NCBI GenBank assembly: GCA_965223305.1
Contig: CBDCWT010000084.1
Coordinates: 248,001 to 312,000 of the forward strand
Direction of reading: 5' to 3'
DNA from: CBDCWT01 sp965223305
Lineage (GTDB): Bacteria; Planctomycetota; Planctomycetia; Pirellulales; Pirellulaceae
DNA: 64,000 bases
Shown here: piece after piece, positions 44,230 to 53,935 of the stretch
How the letters are laid out: the number at the start of each line of letters is the position of its first letter
Position numbering within the stretch: position 1 is the stretch's first letter
The notes under the pieces: model-generated
Databases searched by the model: none
What the model saw: only the letters and a program-made list of their open reading frames with translations
Told to the model about the DNA's origin: nothing
Program-made: the position numbers and the translations under genes

Positions 44230-45624
44230 TCAGGCGATGAGCTTGTCGATTACTTTGCCACCGAATTGGCTCAGCTGCTTAAATCGACCGGCGTGGTAGT
44301 AGGTCAGTTTGCTGTCATCAAGCCCGAGCAGTCGTAGGAGCGTGACGTGAAAATCGCGCACGTGATGGACTTCTTCGACTGCAGTCATGCCGGTCTCGTC
44401 CGTGGCACCGATCGTATGGCCGGCATTGCAACCACCGCCAGCCAGCCAGATCGTCATTGCGCTGGGATTGTGATCGCGCCCGTAGGCCGTTCCACCTCGT
44501 ACGCCGTTATCGGGTGAACGCCCGAACTCGCCGCACCAGACAATAAGCGTGCTCTTCAGAAGACCTCGCTGCTTCAGATCGGCGATCAATGCGGCGATCG
44601 GCTGGTCCACGGCTCGGACAAGGTTCCCATGGGCGCGCTCGATGTAGTCGTGGCTGTCCCAGGTGCCGTTGTAGAGCTGAACGAAGCGGACCCCTTTTTC
44701 GACCATCTTGCGGGCTAACAAACACTTGCGTCCAAAGGCGTCAGTTGCGTCGTTGCCGATACCGTACATCGACAACGTCTGCTGGTCCTCACCCGACAGG
44801 TCGATCGCGTCGGGAACCTCGGTCTGCATTCGGAAGGCCAACTCGTAACTCTCCAACCGCGCTGACAACTCCTGGTGATCCGGATGTTGTTCGGCATGTC
44901 GCTTGTTCATTCGGGTCAGCAGGTCCAGGTTTCTGCGTTGACGCTCGCTGGTCACTCCGGCGGGCGGCTGCAGATCTAGGATGGGAGAGCCGGTGGGTCT
45001 TAGTGGTGTTCCCTGATAGAAAGCCGGCAGGTAGCCATTGCTCCAGTTGGCCGCTCCGCCTTGTGGGTACGACACTTCCGGCAGCACCAGAAATCCGGGC
45101 AGATCCTGATTCACCGATCCCAGACCATATGTAACCCACGCCCCGATGCCTGGATCGCCTCCGAAGCGATTGCCGCAGTTCATTTGGTACATCGCAGTGG
45201 GGTGGTTGACGCTGTCGACTTGACAGCCTCGGAAGAAGCAGAGCTCGTCAGCGACCCGGGAGAGATGCACCCAGTTCTCGGCCATGTCGGCACCGCTCTG
45301 ACCGTGCTTACGAAACTTGAACGGACTTTGCACGAAGTACCGTTTGCCGCTTTCCATCGCAGACTTCTGCTTGCCTTCGCGAACGAACTCTTTGAGGTGC
45401 AAGTCCTTCAATGTCGGTTTGGGATCGAAGGTATCGATGTGTGAAGGTCCGCCTTCCATCATCAAGAAGATGCAGTTCGTTGCTTTTGTGGGGAAATGGC
45501 CGTCGCGCGGTGCGAGCGGACTCTGTCTCTCATCCGCTCGGACGTCCTCGGCAAGCAACGACGAGAAGGCAATGCTGCCCAGCGAAGCACCTAGTCCGTA
45601 CAGAAACTCTCGGCGGCCGTTCAT
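44230..45624 (-). CDS. DUF1501 family protein (second copy)
   Basis: ATG 45624 has GGGGAGAT upstream and gives 464 residues starting MNGRREFLYGLGASLGSIAF, a twin-arginine signal nearly identical to the first copy. NCIFLMMEGGPSHIDTFDPK, LIVWCGEFGRSPDN and AGGGCNAGHTIGATDE define the same family. The gene lies 34 bases downstream of the second PSD1 gene, repeating the operon at 36449-40654 in the opposite orientation. The two DUF1501 proteins are clearly related but diverged across most of their length, so they are old paralogues and not a fresh duplication. Confidence 0.95.
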   Translation of the reverse strand: MNGRREFLYGLGASLGSIAFSSLLAEDVRADERQSPLAPRDGHFPTKATNCIFLMMEGGPSHIDTFDPKPTLKDLHLKEFVREGKQKSAMESGKRYFVQSPFKFRKHGQSGADMAENWVHLSRVADELCFFRGCQVDSVNHPTAMYQMNCGNRFGGDPGIGAWVTYGLGSVNQDLPGFLVLPEVSYPQGGAANWSNGYLPAFYQGTPLRPTGSPILDLQPPAGVTSERQRRNLDLLTRMNKRHAEQHPDHQELSARLESYELAFRMQTEVPDAIDLSGEDQQTLSMYGIGNDATDAFGRKCLLARKMVEKGVRFVQLYNGTWDSHDYIERAHGNLVRAVDQPIAALIADLKQRGLLKSTLIVWCGEFGRSPDNGVRGGTAYGRDHNPSAMTIWLAGGGCNAGHTIGATDETGMTAVEEVHHVRDFHVTLLRLLGLDDSKLTYYHAGRFKQLSQFGGKVIDKLIA

Positions 45625-45658
45625 TACTGAATCTCCCCATGGTGTGAAGAGAGACGAT

Positions 45659-48493
45659 CTAGTACACGTAAACGAACTCATTTGAATTCAAGATCACCAA
45701 ACAGACGTCCGCCAACGCCTGTGTATGGCGGTCGACGTCGGCAGCTTGCAAATCGGGAACAAAGTCAACGTTCGAATAGAGCCGCTCGACAAACTTGAAT
45801 TTTTCTCCAGTGTTTTCTTCAACAGCTTCGCGAACAACCTCTAGCGGCGGCGTAGTCCGGGCAGGTGCTTCTGCGGACAACGACTGCTCGGTCTCGCGCC
45901 AGTGCGCGAGCAACTCGTCCAGCTCTTGTGATGAAGGTTCACGCGCGAGTGCGAGTTGAAAGCAGCGCGCCAGCGCAGCGCGGTCGCTGTCAGTTTCTCG
46001 TCTTGCCCGATGCGCCAAGGTCAGAGCGCGGGTGTGTGTGTTCTGGCCGTTGAACAGGCTGAAGACTTGTGGAGTCACGGTTGACGCTTCGCGTTTCTCG
46101 CAGGAAAAGTCAGGAGCTGGCGTATTGAACACCTCCAGCAGTGGGTCGATCAGACCACGGAGCCTCAGCACGTAGATCGAACGTCGATGCCGTTGTTGGG
46201 GGAGTGGGTTGGGTGTCCATGCGGCCGCAAAAGTTCCCATCACCTGTCGCGGTTGCAGGGCCACTTCCTGGTTAATCTCGGGACGACACGGTATGCCGCC
46301 GATGGTCGGGTTGAGTTCATCCGTGACGGCCAGCATCGCATCTCGCAGTTCTTCCGCACTCAGCCGCCGAGGTTTGAAAACGGCGTAGCTGAAGCCTTCC
46401 GGATCCAGTTCGCGCAGCGACTTCGGGTCAGGATGGCGGCTCGAGCGGCAGTACGCGTCCGACGTCATGATCCGTCGATGCATTGCTTTGATCGACCAGC
46501 CATCTTCGACGAAGACCGTAGCGAGCCAGTCGAGTAGTTGCGGGTGGGTCGGCCGCTTACCAGTCGATCCAAAGTTGTTTGGATTTCCTGCAATCGCCGC
46601 GCCCAAGTGCCAAAGCCAGAGGCGATTCGCGATCACGCGTGTGGTCAGCGAGTTCCTTGAATCTGCGACCCAATCGGCGAACGCTGTGCGGCGTCCTTCG
46701 ATGACAGTGGGGATACTGGCGGCAACCTGGTCGTCGATCACGCTCAACGCTCCGGGCACGACCTGCTGGTCCGGCGAAAACGGATCGCCGCCGGTCAGGA
46801 TTGCTGTCTGTTCCAACTCGCCTTGTTTCATGCGGTCGCCGGGAACTCTGGTCGGGGAGTAAACGCCTCGCACGCTCTTCGTCCGACCGTTGTAAACGGC
46901 GAGCGCGTACGGCTCGTAGCGGTCGAATTCCCAGCGAAGTCGCTCCAGCCCCTTGCGGGCGACACGCTCGCGTCCGAATTGCTCGGGAGTGAAGCCGACC
47001 AGTTTCGGCGGATACTCGCTTTCTGAGACTCCGGCCTTGGCCAGCGCCGCTCGAGCCGCATTGAAGAGTCGACTACTGTTGCCGTCGGCCTCGAGTTGCT
47101 CGACTGTTTTGTCCCAGCGTGCCGACGAAAGTCCTTTATCTTGATACCAGCGTTGGGCGTTTTCCAGCAGCACGCGATCGAGTTCGGCGAGCGTCTGTTG
47201 ATGCGCTTGCTGAGTTTTCCTCAGATACGATTGCTCCTCGAAGCCGGCGGTATTCTCGATCTCCAAGAAGTCAGCCTTCCGCTCAGCCAGCTGAGTCGTA
47301 CCGAAGACCGCCTGAACGGAGTAGTAGTCCCTCGTCGGGACAGGGTCGAACTTGTGGTCGTGGCAGCGAGCACACTGCAGCGAATGAGCAAGGAACGTCT
47401 CGCCGACACTGTTGGTGACGTCATCGAGGAAACGTTGGCGGGCAACCTTGGCGACTTCCATTCCGGTTAATTCCCAAGGACCCATCCGCAGAAATCCGGT
47501 TGCCACGATCAGCTCAGCGTCATTCGGGTCGAGCTCATCACCCGCAATCTGTTCACGAACGAACTGATCGTAAGGCTTGTCTTTGTTGAACGAACGAACA
47601 ACGTAGTCACGATAGCGCCAGGCATTGCCACGCTGATAGTCATTGGCGAAGCCAGACGAATCGGCGTACCGGACCACATCCAGCCAATGCTGTGCCATCC
47701 GCTCGCCGTAGTGAGGCGAATCCAAGAGCCGATCAACGACTTGGGAAAACGCCTCGCGGTCCGGCTGTGGATCTGTCAAGAAAGCTTCCACCTCGCCGGG
47801 CGTTGGAGGTAAGCCGATCAAATCAAACGTGGCTCTCCGAATCAACGTCCGGCGATCGGCCCGCGGTGCAACAGCCAAGCCGGCGGGCAACGCCCGCTCG
47901 ACGAGCACGTCGATGGGATTTCTCTTCTGTTCGATGTTCACTCTGGCAAGTGGCTGATAGGCCCAGAGCCCGGCGGGGTCGTACTTGCGGTTCGTCCAAT
48001 CACCATCCAGACCTCCCGAAGTCTTGACGGTGATCCCGTCCTCGGCGGACCACTGGCTTTCGTAATCCTTTTCGATCTCCTTCCTTCTGACTGCGCTTGG
48101 CCAGACCGCACCCGAGGTAATCCAATCTCGCAGCCACATCAGTTGTTCGGCAGACAGCTGTTCAGCTTCCTTCGGAGGCATCTCGGACCAATCGTCGCTC
48201 TGTCGCGTGGCAGCTAGATACAGCGGGCTGCTGTTGGGCTCTCCGGCCACGATGGAAGCTTCGCCACTGTCGCCGCCGGCAAGCAATCCCGCTATCGATC
48301 GGAGATCCAACGATCCTTCGATCGCATCAGGATCGTTTCCATGGCAGCCGAGGCACTTTTCGCGCAGCACTGGGCCAACGCGACGCACGAACAGGATCTC
48401 GGAATCCGTCCTGGTCGAATCCTGGGCGCGGGATTCGATGCCGGGAGTCGTGGCAGCAATGATGAGAACGAATGTCAAAATCAACTTTTGCAT
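45659..48493 (-). CDS. PSD1-type protein: cytochrome c-like, DUF1549 and DUF1553 domains (second copy)
   Basis: The 944-residue exported protein has a signal peptide (ILTFVLIIAATTPGIESRAQ) and heme motif CLGCH at residues 47-51. MPPKEAEQLSAEQL completes the cytochrome-like domain. DUF1549 is marked by NPIDVLVERALPAG, ATFDLIGLPPTPGEV, HYGERMAQHWLDVVRYADSS and CARCHDHKFDPVPTRDYY. DUF1553 has TTRVIANRLWLWHLGAAIA and MHRRIMTSDAYCRSS. It leads an operon with the second DUF1501 gene. Like the first pair, it has no adjacent ECF or TonB gene. Its electron donor or substrate is not known. Confidence 0.95.
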   Translation of the reverse strand: MQKLILTFVLIIAATTPGIESRAQDSTRTDSEILFVRRVGPVLREKCLGCHGNDPDAIEGSLDLRSIAGLLAGGDSGEASIVAGEPNSSPLYLAATRQSDDWSEMPPKEAEQLSAEQLMWLRDWITSGAVWPSAVRRKEIEKDYESQWSAEDGITVKTSGGLDGDWTNRKYDPAGLWAYQPLARVNIEQKRNPIDVLVERALPAGLAVAPRADRRTLIRRATFDLIGLPPTPGEVEAFLTDPQPDREAFSQVVDRLLDSPHYGERMAQHWLDVVRYADSSGFANDYQRGNAWRYRDYVVRSFNKDKPYDQFVREQIAGDELDPNDAELIVATGFLRMGPWELTGMEVAKVARQRFLDDVTNSVGETFLAHSLQCARCHDHKFDPVPTRDYYSVQAVFGTTQLAERKADFLEIENTAGFEEQSYLRKTQQAHQQTLAELDRVLLENAQRWYQDKGLSSARWDKTVEQLEADGNSSRLFNAARAALAKAGVSESEYPPKLVGFTPEQFGRERVARKGLERLRWEFDRYEPYALAVYNGRTKSVRGVYSPTRVPGDRMKQGELEQTAILTGGDPFSPDQQVVPGALSVIDDQVAASIPTVIEGRRTAFADWVADSRNSLTTRVIANRLWLWHLGAAIAGNPNNFGSTGKRPTHPQLLDWLATVFVEDGWSIKAMHRRIMTSDAYCRSSRHPDPKSLRELDPEGFSYAVFKPRRLSAEELRDAMLAVTDELNPTIGGIPCRPEINQEVALQPRQVMGTFAAAWTPNPLPQQRHRRSIYVLRLRGLIDPLLEVFNTPAPDFSCEKREASTVTPQVFSLFNGQNTHTRALTLAHRARRETDSDRAALARCFQLALAREPSSQELDELLAHWRETEQSLSAEAPARTTPPLEVVREAVEENTGEKFKFVERLYSNVDFVPDLQAADVDRHTQALADVCLVILNSNEFVYVY

Positions 48494-48719
48494 GATTCCT
48501 ACTTAACAGGAACCGTTGCCCCGCAAACCAACGATCCTGCTCCATCGAATAAATGAGCGAGCAGCCGGACAAAATGAGCTTCGGAACTGCTGAGTGCGTT
48601 GCTCCATGGCGGCCGGTTCTTCGACATCGACCCAAACACGCTTTATTCTAAACTCGTGCCATTGTCGACAGTAATCCCCCTTTTTCCTTCTGTTTTGACG
48701 TTACCCCTCCCGCTTGCAG

Positions 48720-48910
48720 TCCACCAACCTCTGGCGAGTTCGGCTACGCTCCAAATCAGCCGCTGGGCGTTAGCCCACGGTTCCCCAGCGAAACCGACGT
48801 GCAGCGTCCGGGGAGGGCCACCTGAGTGTGATCGCCCCGAGGCGCGCCTCCCCCTCTCCGGCCCTTCGGGCCGACTCTCCCCGAGGGGAGAGTGACGAAA
48901 GAGGAAACCA
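48720..48910. repeat. Dispersed repeat block
   Basis: It contains the CTCTGGCGAGTTCGG hairpin arm near 48730, a GGGC-GTTA-GCCC hairpin near 48762-48785, and the GGCCCTTCGGGCC plus CTCCCCGAGGGGAG pair (48857-48893). The arrangement is as in the block at 43600-44140. The reading frame of the downstream FGE-like gene extends into this block but is not coding there. Confidence 0.8.
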
Positions 48911-48977
48911 CGCGATCGGTCAGGAGCTGCGCGGGGAGGGCCCACCGCGGTGCCAACAAATCGAGTATCCTGCGTCT

Positions 48978-50087
48978 ATGAAATCGGAACTGACTAGCTC
49001 TAACGGCATCCGTCTGATTCCCGTGACTCTTGGTTCGTTCATCATGGGCAGCCCGCAGAGTGAAGTGGGGCATGCGTTTTGGGAAGCACAACGTGAGGTC
49101 ACTCTGTCGCACGAGTTCTATCTCGGCGCCACTCCTGTGACGCAAAGACAGTACGAACGGGTCACGGGCGAAAACCCAACGGACCATCTAGGAACCACCC
49201 CCGACGCGCCCGTTGATTCCGTTCGATGGCAGGCGGCCACCGAATTCTGCAGCAAGCTCACCGAGATCGACCGTGATGCTGGTATTCTGAGCGACGATTG
49301 GGAGTATCGGTTACCGACCGAAACGGAATGGGAATACGCGTGCCGAGCGGGGACGTCCGACGCAACTTACGGTCCGTTGGATTCCATCGCCTGGCATTTC
49401 AGAAACTCGGACCTCAGAACGCATCCGGTCTGCGAGAAATCCCCAAATCAGTGGGGTTTCTACGACATGTTGGGCAACGTCTGGGAGATGTGTCAGGACT
49501 GGTTTTGGGTTAAGCACAAGCAGCGAGCTTGCCGCGGGGGTAGCTACTTTAACACGCGAAAGTGCTGTCGCGCGGCCGCGCGCGCCAATTACGGCGGCGG
49601 CCGCTATTGCGGCTTTCGCCTGGCAGCCGCTGCGGTCGGACCGTGCGACTTCTGTCCTTCGATCGAGCAGTACCCGGCCCCGCCCGCAAAGCCGTCGATC
49701 TTCGACGCGTTTGACGCAAAGGATTACGCTCTGGCGGAGCAGATACTGGCCGACGATCCCGACCAACTTGAAACTGTCGACGCGATTCCACCCAATTTGC
49801 ACGCGTGCATCTACACCGACCGGCCTGAGATGTTTGAATGGCTACTCGATCACGGCGCAGATTTGGAGCTTCGCGAGCAGGACTACGGGTCACCACCACT
49901 GAACGCTGCTGTCGTCCATCGCCACAAGAGGATCATCCGGACCTTGGTTGAGCGAGGCGCCGACACCACAGGTGCCATGGAATTGGCACAGCGTGGACTA
50001 GCCGGCGACTTCGAATATGACCCTAGCCTTGATCGCGAGGGATATCGGGAAATCGTCGAATTGCTTCGAGAGCTTGGCATCGAGTAG
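48978..50087 (+). CDS. FGE-sulfatase domain protein with C-terminal ankyrin-like region
   Basis: ATG 48978 starts 369 residues. Residues 10-230 form the formylglycine-generating-enzyme/SUMF1 fold: GSFIMGSPQSEVGH, LGATPVTQRQYERV, PVDSVRWQAATEFCSKL, YRLPTETEWEYACRAGTSDA, FYDMLGNVWEMCQDW, RGGSYFNTRKCCRAAARANY and YCGFRLA. The paired copper-binding cysteines of true FGE are not in their usual spacing, so this is more likely a non-catalytic family member than a sulfatase activator. Residues 245-369 contain ankyrin-type repeats (HACIYTDRPEMFEWLLDHGA and VHRHKRIIRTLVERGADT). No signal peptide. The fusion suggests protein binding. Confidence 0.85.
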   Translation: MKSELTSSNGIRLIPVTLGSFIMGSPQSEVGHAFWEAQREVTLSHEFYLGATPVTQRQYERVTGENPTDHLGTTPDAPVDSVRWQAATEFCSKLTEIDRDAGILSDDWEYRLPTETEWEYACRAGTSDATYGPLDSIAWHFRNSDLRTHPVCEKSPNQWGFYDMLGNVWEMCQDWFWVKHKQRACRGGSYFNTRKCCRAAARANYGGGRYCGFRLAAAAVGPCDFCPSIEQYPAPPAKPSIFDAFDAKDYALAEQILADDPDQLETVDAIPPNLHACIYTDRPEMFEWLLDHGADLELREQDYGSPPLNAAVVHRHKRIIRTLVERGADTTGAMELAQRGLAGDFEYDPSLDREGYREIVELLRELGIE

Positions 50088-50172
50088 CATTCCGTCCACG
50101 GGGCGTTGTCCCGCAGCAAAAACCACCGCTTCCCGGGATTCAACACGTCGGCGTTAAGCAGCTTCCAAACGA

Positions 50173-51810
50173 TCACAGCTGTCTGGAGATTCCCCACACG
50201 ACGATGGCCACCGCAGAGAATACAGCACCGGTGATCACGGCAATATTCACAAGCACGTTAGGCTTGACAGCAGGGCTTACGAGCGTGCTAGTCTCGCAAG
50301 GGTAGTGACGCACGTAGGAGGCTGTCAGCAACAACCAAGACGCTGATGTTGCGAGTGCAGCAGACACCGCGACCAGCCAATAGTGAGAAAGGCCGACGTT
50401 CTTGTCGTCGTGCGAAAACCTTGTCCCGAGGAAGGCCCAGTCATTTACCTCCGCGAACAAAGGCACTCCAGCCCAGGCGAGGACAGCGATGGCCGGGACC
50501 AACGCGTACGCAATTCCGAAGATACAATAACCGGCGTAGAGAATGGGCGCTGTCAGCTTCTGCACTACGAATGCGTCAGACCAGGACTTGAGCCCCGCTA
50601 CGTCGACGCGAGCCAAGATGAAACTCGCCAGCATCGCCGCAGCACTTCCTATTCCATGCAGAATCGATTGATTACGCGATACTTGGGACCTAATCGTATC
50701 GTCAAGAAAGGCCTCTCGCCGCATCCTATGAAATTGTTCGAGTGCCTCCATTGCAAGATTGATGCCGAGAACGAGCAGGACGATCGACATAGACGGGAGA
50801 ATAAGTTGACGCCACCACGGCGTTCGCCTGTCGGCCTCCTGCTCTGTATGTTTGCTGGCCGCCGCCGTCAGCAAATCAGCGCGCACGTCACGTGCTGATT
50901 GGTATCTGCGTTCCGGCTTTCCTGCAACCGCCTTCATGACGACCGAGTCAAGTTGCTTCACGCTGCCGTCGTCACTATCGGTGGAAGGTGGGTCACTGCC
51001 GACGGCAGGCAGGTGCCCGGTCAGCATCTCATAGATCATGACTCCAAGCGCGTACAGATCGGCGCGATGATCTACGTCGGTTGGTCGGTCTATTTGCTCG
51101 GGAGCCATGTAACGAGGCGTGCCAACTACATGCTGTGTGAGCGTATTCCATGTAGCTGAATCGGCGGCAAAGATCTTCGCCAGTCCAAAGTCGGCAATCT
51201 TCGCTCGGCCGAACTCGTCGATGAGGATGTTCTCCGGTTTGATGTCGCGATGAACGATGCCTTGATCGTGGGCGTATTGCAGTCCGTCGCAAATGTCCGG
51301 AACAAGTTTCAATACGTCGGACGCCGACAAACGCTGCTCGCCCATCAACTGCCTTAGGTTCGGCCCGCGCACATACTCCATAGTGCAGTAACACCATTCG
51401 GCGGTTTGCCCGGCGTCCAGCAACGTAATGATGTTTGGATGGCTAAGTCCGGCTAGAATGCCAATCTCTCGCGCAAATCGTTCGTTTCCGCCTGCGGCTT
51501 CCGCGACTTCTTTTGGAAGAATCTTCAGCGCGACGAATCGACCAACGCTCTTTTGCCGGACTTTGTAGACAGCGCTCATGCCCCCGTAGCCGATCAGTCC
51601 GACGATCTCATATTGCTCGAAGTGGGGCTGAAGATCAGCGACACTTGGTACGGAAAACCGCGCGCCACTTTCGGGTTCAGCCGACTGTGTCGCACGGGTT
51701 TCGTCGCTTCGGGCCACGCAGCCTATCAAGCATCTGGGGCACATCCCGCTGACCGCGTCAGTGGGCGCGAAGGAGAATCCGCAATCGGGACAGGTTTCAA
51801 CGGTGGTCAT
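50173..51810 (-). CDS. Membrane Ser/Thr protein kinase with N-terminal zinc ribbon
   Basis: The 545-residue protein starts with a zinc-ribbon (CPDC and CPRC). The kinase domain has GYGGMS at 74-79, Lys96 in VALKILPK, HRDIKPEN at about 188-195 and DFG at 207-209, with the APEQ segment. After residue 330 the protein changes to hydrophobic helices: LILPSMSIVLLVLGINLAME, ILYAGYCIFGIAYALVPAIA and three more, so the C-terminal half is in the membrane. Its start overlaps the stop of the ECF sigma gene by four bases. The two are therefore one translational unit, as in many planctomycetes, and the kinase probably controls the sigma factor or its response. Confidence 0.93.
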   Translation of the reverse strand: MTTVETCPDCGFSFAPTDAVSGMCPRCLIGCVARSDETRATQSAEPESGARFSVPSVADLQPHFEQYEIVGLIGYGGMSAVYKVRQKSVGRFVALKILPKEVAEAAGGNERFAREIGILAGLSHPNIITLLDAGQTAEWCYCTMEYVRGPNLRQLMGEQRLSASDVLKLVPDICDGLQYAHDQGIVHRDIKPENILIDEFGRAKIADFGLAKIFAADSATWNTLTQHVVGTPRYMAPEQIDRPTDVDHRADLYALGVMIYEMLTGHLPAVGSDPPSTDSDDGSVKQLDSVVMKAVAGKPERRYQSARDVRADLLTAAASKHTEQEADRRTPWWRQLILPSMSIVLLVLGINLAMEALEQFHRMRREAFLDDTIRSQVSRNQSILHGIGSAAAMLASFILARVDVAGLKSWSDAFVVQKLTAPILYAGYCIFGIAYALVPAIAVLAWAGVPLFAEVNDWAFLGTRFSHDDKNVGLSHYWLVAVSAALATSASWLLLTASYVRHYPCETSTLVSPAVKPNVLVNIAVITGAVFSAVAIVVWGISRQL

Positions 51811-52571
51811 AATGTTGCACCTCGATTCGCCGACGCATCGGTACTGGAAAACACAGAAAGTAACCGCCGGAGTTCATCTTCGACATCCGATTCGTTTTGC
51901 ACCGTGCTCTGGATCTCTTCCTTCATAAAACGCCCGAGTTCTTTGCGCCAGCGGCTGACGGTCATCTTGAGCGAACCAGTAGTTGCCCCGAGTTCTTCAG
52001 CTAGCTCCTTGTACTGTGGAGCATCGTCCATGCACTTGAGGCACGGACGAAGCTTGCGAAACAGCTCCGTCTTCTCTTGTGCCGCGGCCTGATCCTCAAG
52101 GCGTTGGAATGCTTGTTTGAGCAGTTCGATTGCCCATTGACGCTCATAAAGTTGATCGGGCGTGAGGTCGTACCACGGCTGCAGTGCGAGCTGCGATTCT
52201 GCGTTATCAAAGTCGAGGCTCATCGTCTTCGTCATTCCCCCGCGGCGTTTGGTTTGTCCGCGTTTCCATTCGTTGATGACGAAGCGCCGCAGCGACGTGA
52301 TCAAGAATGTGCGGAATCTGCCGCGACTGGCGTCAGCACTCGAGACTAGCCGCTTTTCGATCAGCCGGGCGAAAAAACTCTGAGTCAGGTCTTGGGCGTC
52401 GGCTACGTCGTAACCCATCATTCGCACGTGAAAATAAAGCGGTTTCCAGTAAGCAGCACACAACTCCGCCATCGCCTCGTCGCATCCACCGGCCGCAGAC
52501 GCAACGACGCTCCAGTGGGTCGACTGAAAACGGCTTGCACCGGTGGCTCGATTGTCGTCTGTGCTGGGCAT
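51807..52571 (-). CDS. ECF RNA polymerase sigma factor coupled to the kinase
   Basis: The 254-residue protein has region 2 with AMAELCAAYWKPLYFHVRMM, DAQDLTQSFFARLIEKRLV and GRFRTFLITSLRRFVINEWK. Region 4 reads YKELAEELGATTGSLKMTVS-RWRKELGRFM. The extended C terminus and the long linker are typical of the planctomycete ECF group found next to kinases. The stop overlaps the kinase start (51807-51810). It is divergent from the gene at 52737, and both promoters must lie in 52572-52736. Confidence 0.92.
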   Translation of the reverse strand: MPSTDDNRATGASRFQSTHWSVVASAAGGCDEAMAELCAAYWKPLYFHVRMMGYDVADAQDLTQSFFARLIEKRLVSSADASRGRFRTFLITSLRRFVINEWKRGQTKRRGGMTKTMSLDFDNAESQLALQPWYDLTPDQLYERQWAIELLKQAFQRLEDQAAAQEKTELFRKLRPCLKCMDDAPQYKELAEELGATTGSLKMTVSRWRKELGRFMKEEIQSTVQNESDVEDELRRLLSVFSSTDASANRGATL

Positions 52572-52736
52572 GCCCTTCTATTTCCCTTTGGTGTCATTCC
52601 ATACAACAGAACTCGCGTTCGGTAACAACCCTCTCAGCCGCTCAGGGTTTTTTGTTACCCATCTCCTGAGCTCTTGTATGGATGCCTGTCCGGCATCTGT
52701 CGGTGCACATCCAAGTCTTGCTCAGGAGAAAAGAGA

Positions 52737-53795
52737 ATGTCTCACCAGCACAAGTGTGGAAGAGCTCAGTTGGGGGCTATTGCAGTCACCATCTTGCTCT
52801 GCCTAGCTACCTGCCAAGCGAGTAACGGACAGGATAGCAAGTTCTCGCCAGTCATTTATCGTACCATCGCGGATGAAAGCGCTCGTGATCGCCGGTTCTT
52901 GATTGATCTCGATACTGGCGAGATCAAGTCGCCCCCGCCGGAAGTGCTTCGAGATGGGCCCATCGCAGCTTTCCGTTGGATGGCCGAAGAGGGCATCGAC
53001 GCAATGTGCGAAGGCGGAGGCGACGGCTTGCTTGGGATTGACATGGTTGCGTTACACGTCGATGTCGGAGCCGCATTCCCAAACTTTTCTAACAAACAAC
53101 TTGAGCGTCAGTTGGAGTTCTTATCCAAAGTCGGGAAGCCAGGAACACCGATTGAAATTGGAGCGAGAGCAGGCATCGGCCCACAAGCGACCTACGTTTT
53201 CAAGACGCGTGAGGGAGCCATGGGAGTCGTCCAACTGACAGGCTGGGACGCCGAGTCAAACGCGTTGAGAATCGCATATCGCTTGCTCCTCAGCTCGGTG
53301 GATGCGATTCCGGACGTCGACGTCAAGCGGCAGGCGGATCCGAGTGCTAAGTCGAGTTCCTCGGAAGTTGTGGAGCTAGTCATCTCGCCAAAGAACGGCC
53401 GCAACTTTCTTGATCTCGACACTGGGGCGCTCGTTGCGACTACAGATGAGGATCTCTACGCGTGGGACAACTTCATTAGATCCAAGAGCGTTGACGTTCA
53501 GGTCAAGCCGTTCAAAACGCGGGAGGTCCGTTTTCATCGTACGGTACTCGTCGGTGTATCCAATCGTTGGTTCGAGGACCCGGCTCTGGTGTCGGAAGAG
53601 GTAAAGTGGATCGATGCGGCGTCTCCGTGGAAAACGACTCTCTACCGTTCATCGACGGCATTTGGCGAAGAGCATGTACCAGCCACGTATCTTTACAAGA
53701 CGGCCGAAGAATCTGTCGGCCTGATACAGATCAGCAGTTGGAACGACGAACAACAAACCGTTCGGATACGCTATCGAACGCTCGGGAAGTCATAA
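52737..53795 (+). CDS. Exported protein with two related domains, function unknown
   Basis: AGGAGAAAAGAG precedes ATG 52737. The 352-residue protein has a signal peptide (LGAIAVTILLCLATCQASNG). The rest divides into two similar halves, each opening with a LDLDTG core (RFLIDLDTGEIKSPPPEV and NFLDLDTGALVATTDED). Each half ends in a strand-rich segment with YVFKTREGAMGVVQLTGWD or YLYKTAEESVGLIQISSWN plus a similar LRIAYR/VRIRYR tail. An internal duplication is therefore evident. Similar segments follow BlaR1/peptidase M56 or kinase domains in other planctomycetes. It is divergent from the sigma-kinase operon and could be regulated by it. Confidence 0.75.
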   Translation: MSHQHKCGRAQLGAIAVTILLCLATCQASNGQDSKFSPVIYRTIADESARDRRFLIDLDTGEIKSPPPEVLRDGPIAAFRWMAEEGIDAMCEGGGDGLLGIDMVALHVDVGAAFPNFSNKQLERQLEFLSKVGKPGTPIEIGARAGIGPQATYVFKTREGAMGVVQLTGWDAESNALRIAYRLLLSSVDAIPDVDVKRQADPSAKSSSSEVVELVISPKNGRNFLDLDTGALVATTDEDLYAWDNFIRSKSVDVQVKPFKTREVRFHRTVLVGVSNRWFEDPALVSEEVKWIDAASPWKTTLYRSSTAFGEEHVPATYLYKTAEESVGLIQISSWNDEQQTVRIRYRTLGKS

Positions 53796-53935
53796 CAGGT
53801 GAGGCGCGAGTCGTCGACTGTTGCCTGCAGGTGCACGGTCGACGACGTCTCGCGTTTTGGGCAGCGCGAACAGCACAGCCTGACTACTACCGGCCACAGG
53901 CTGAATCGAGCCGTATTTCCAAACGCGTATGTCAT

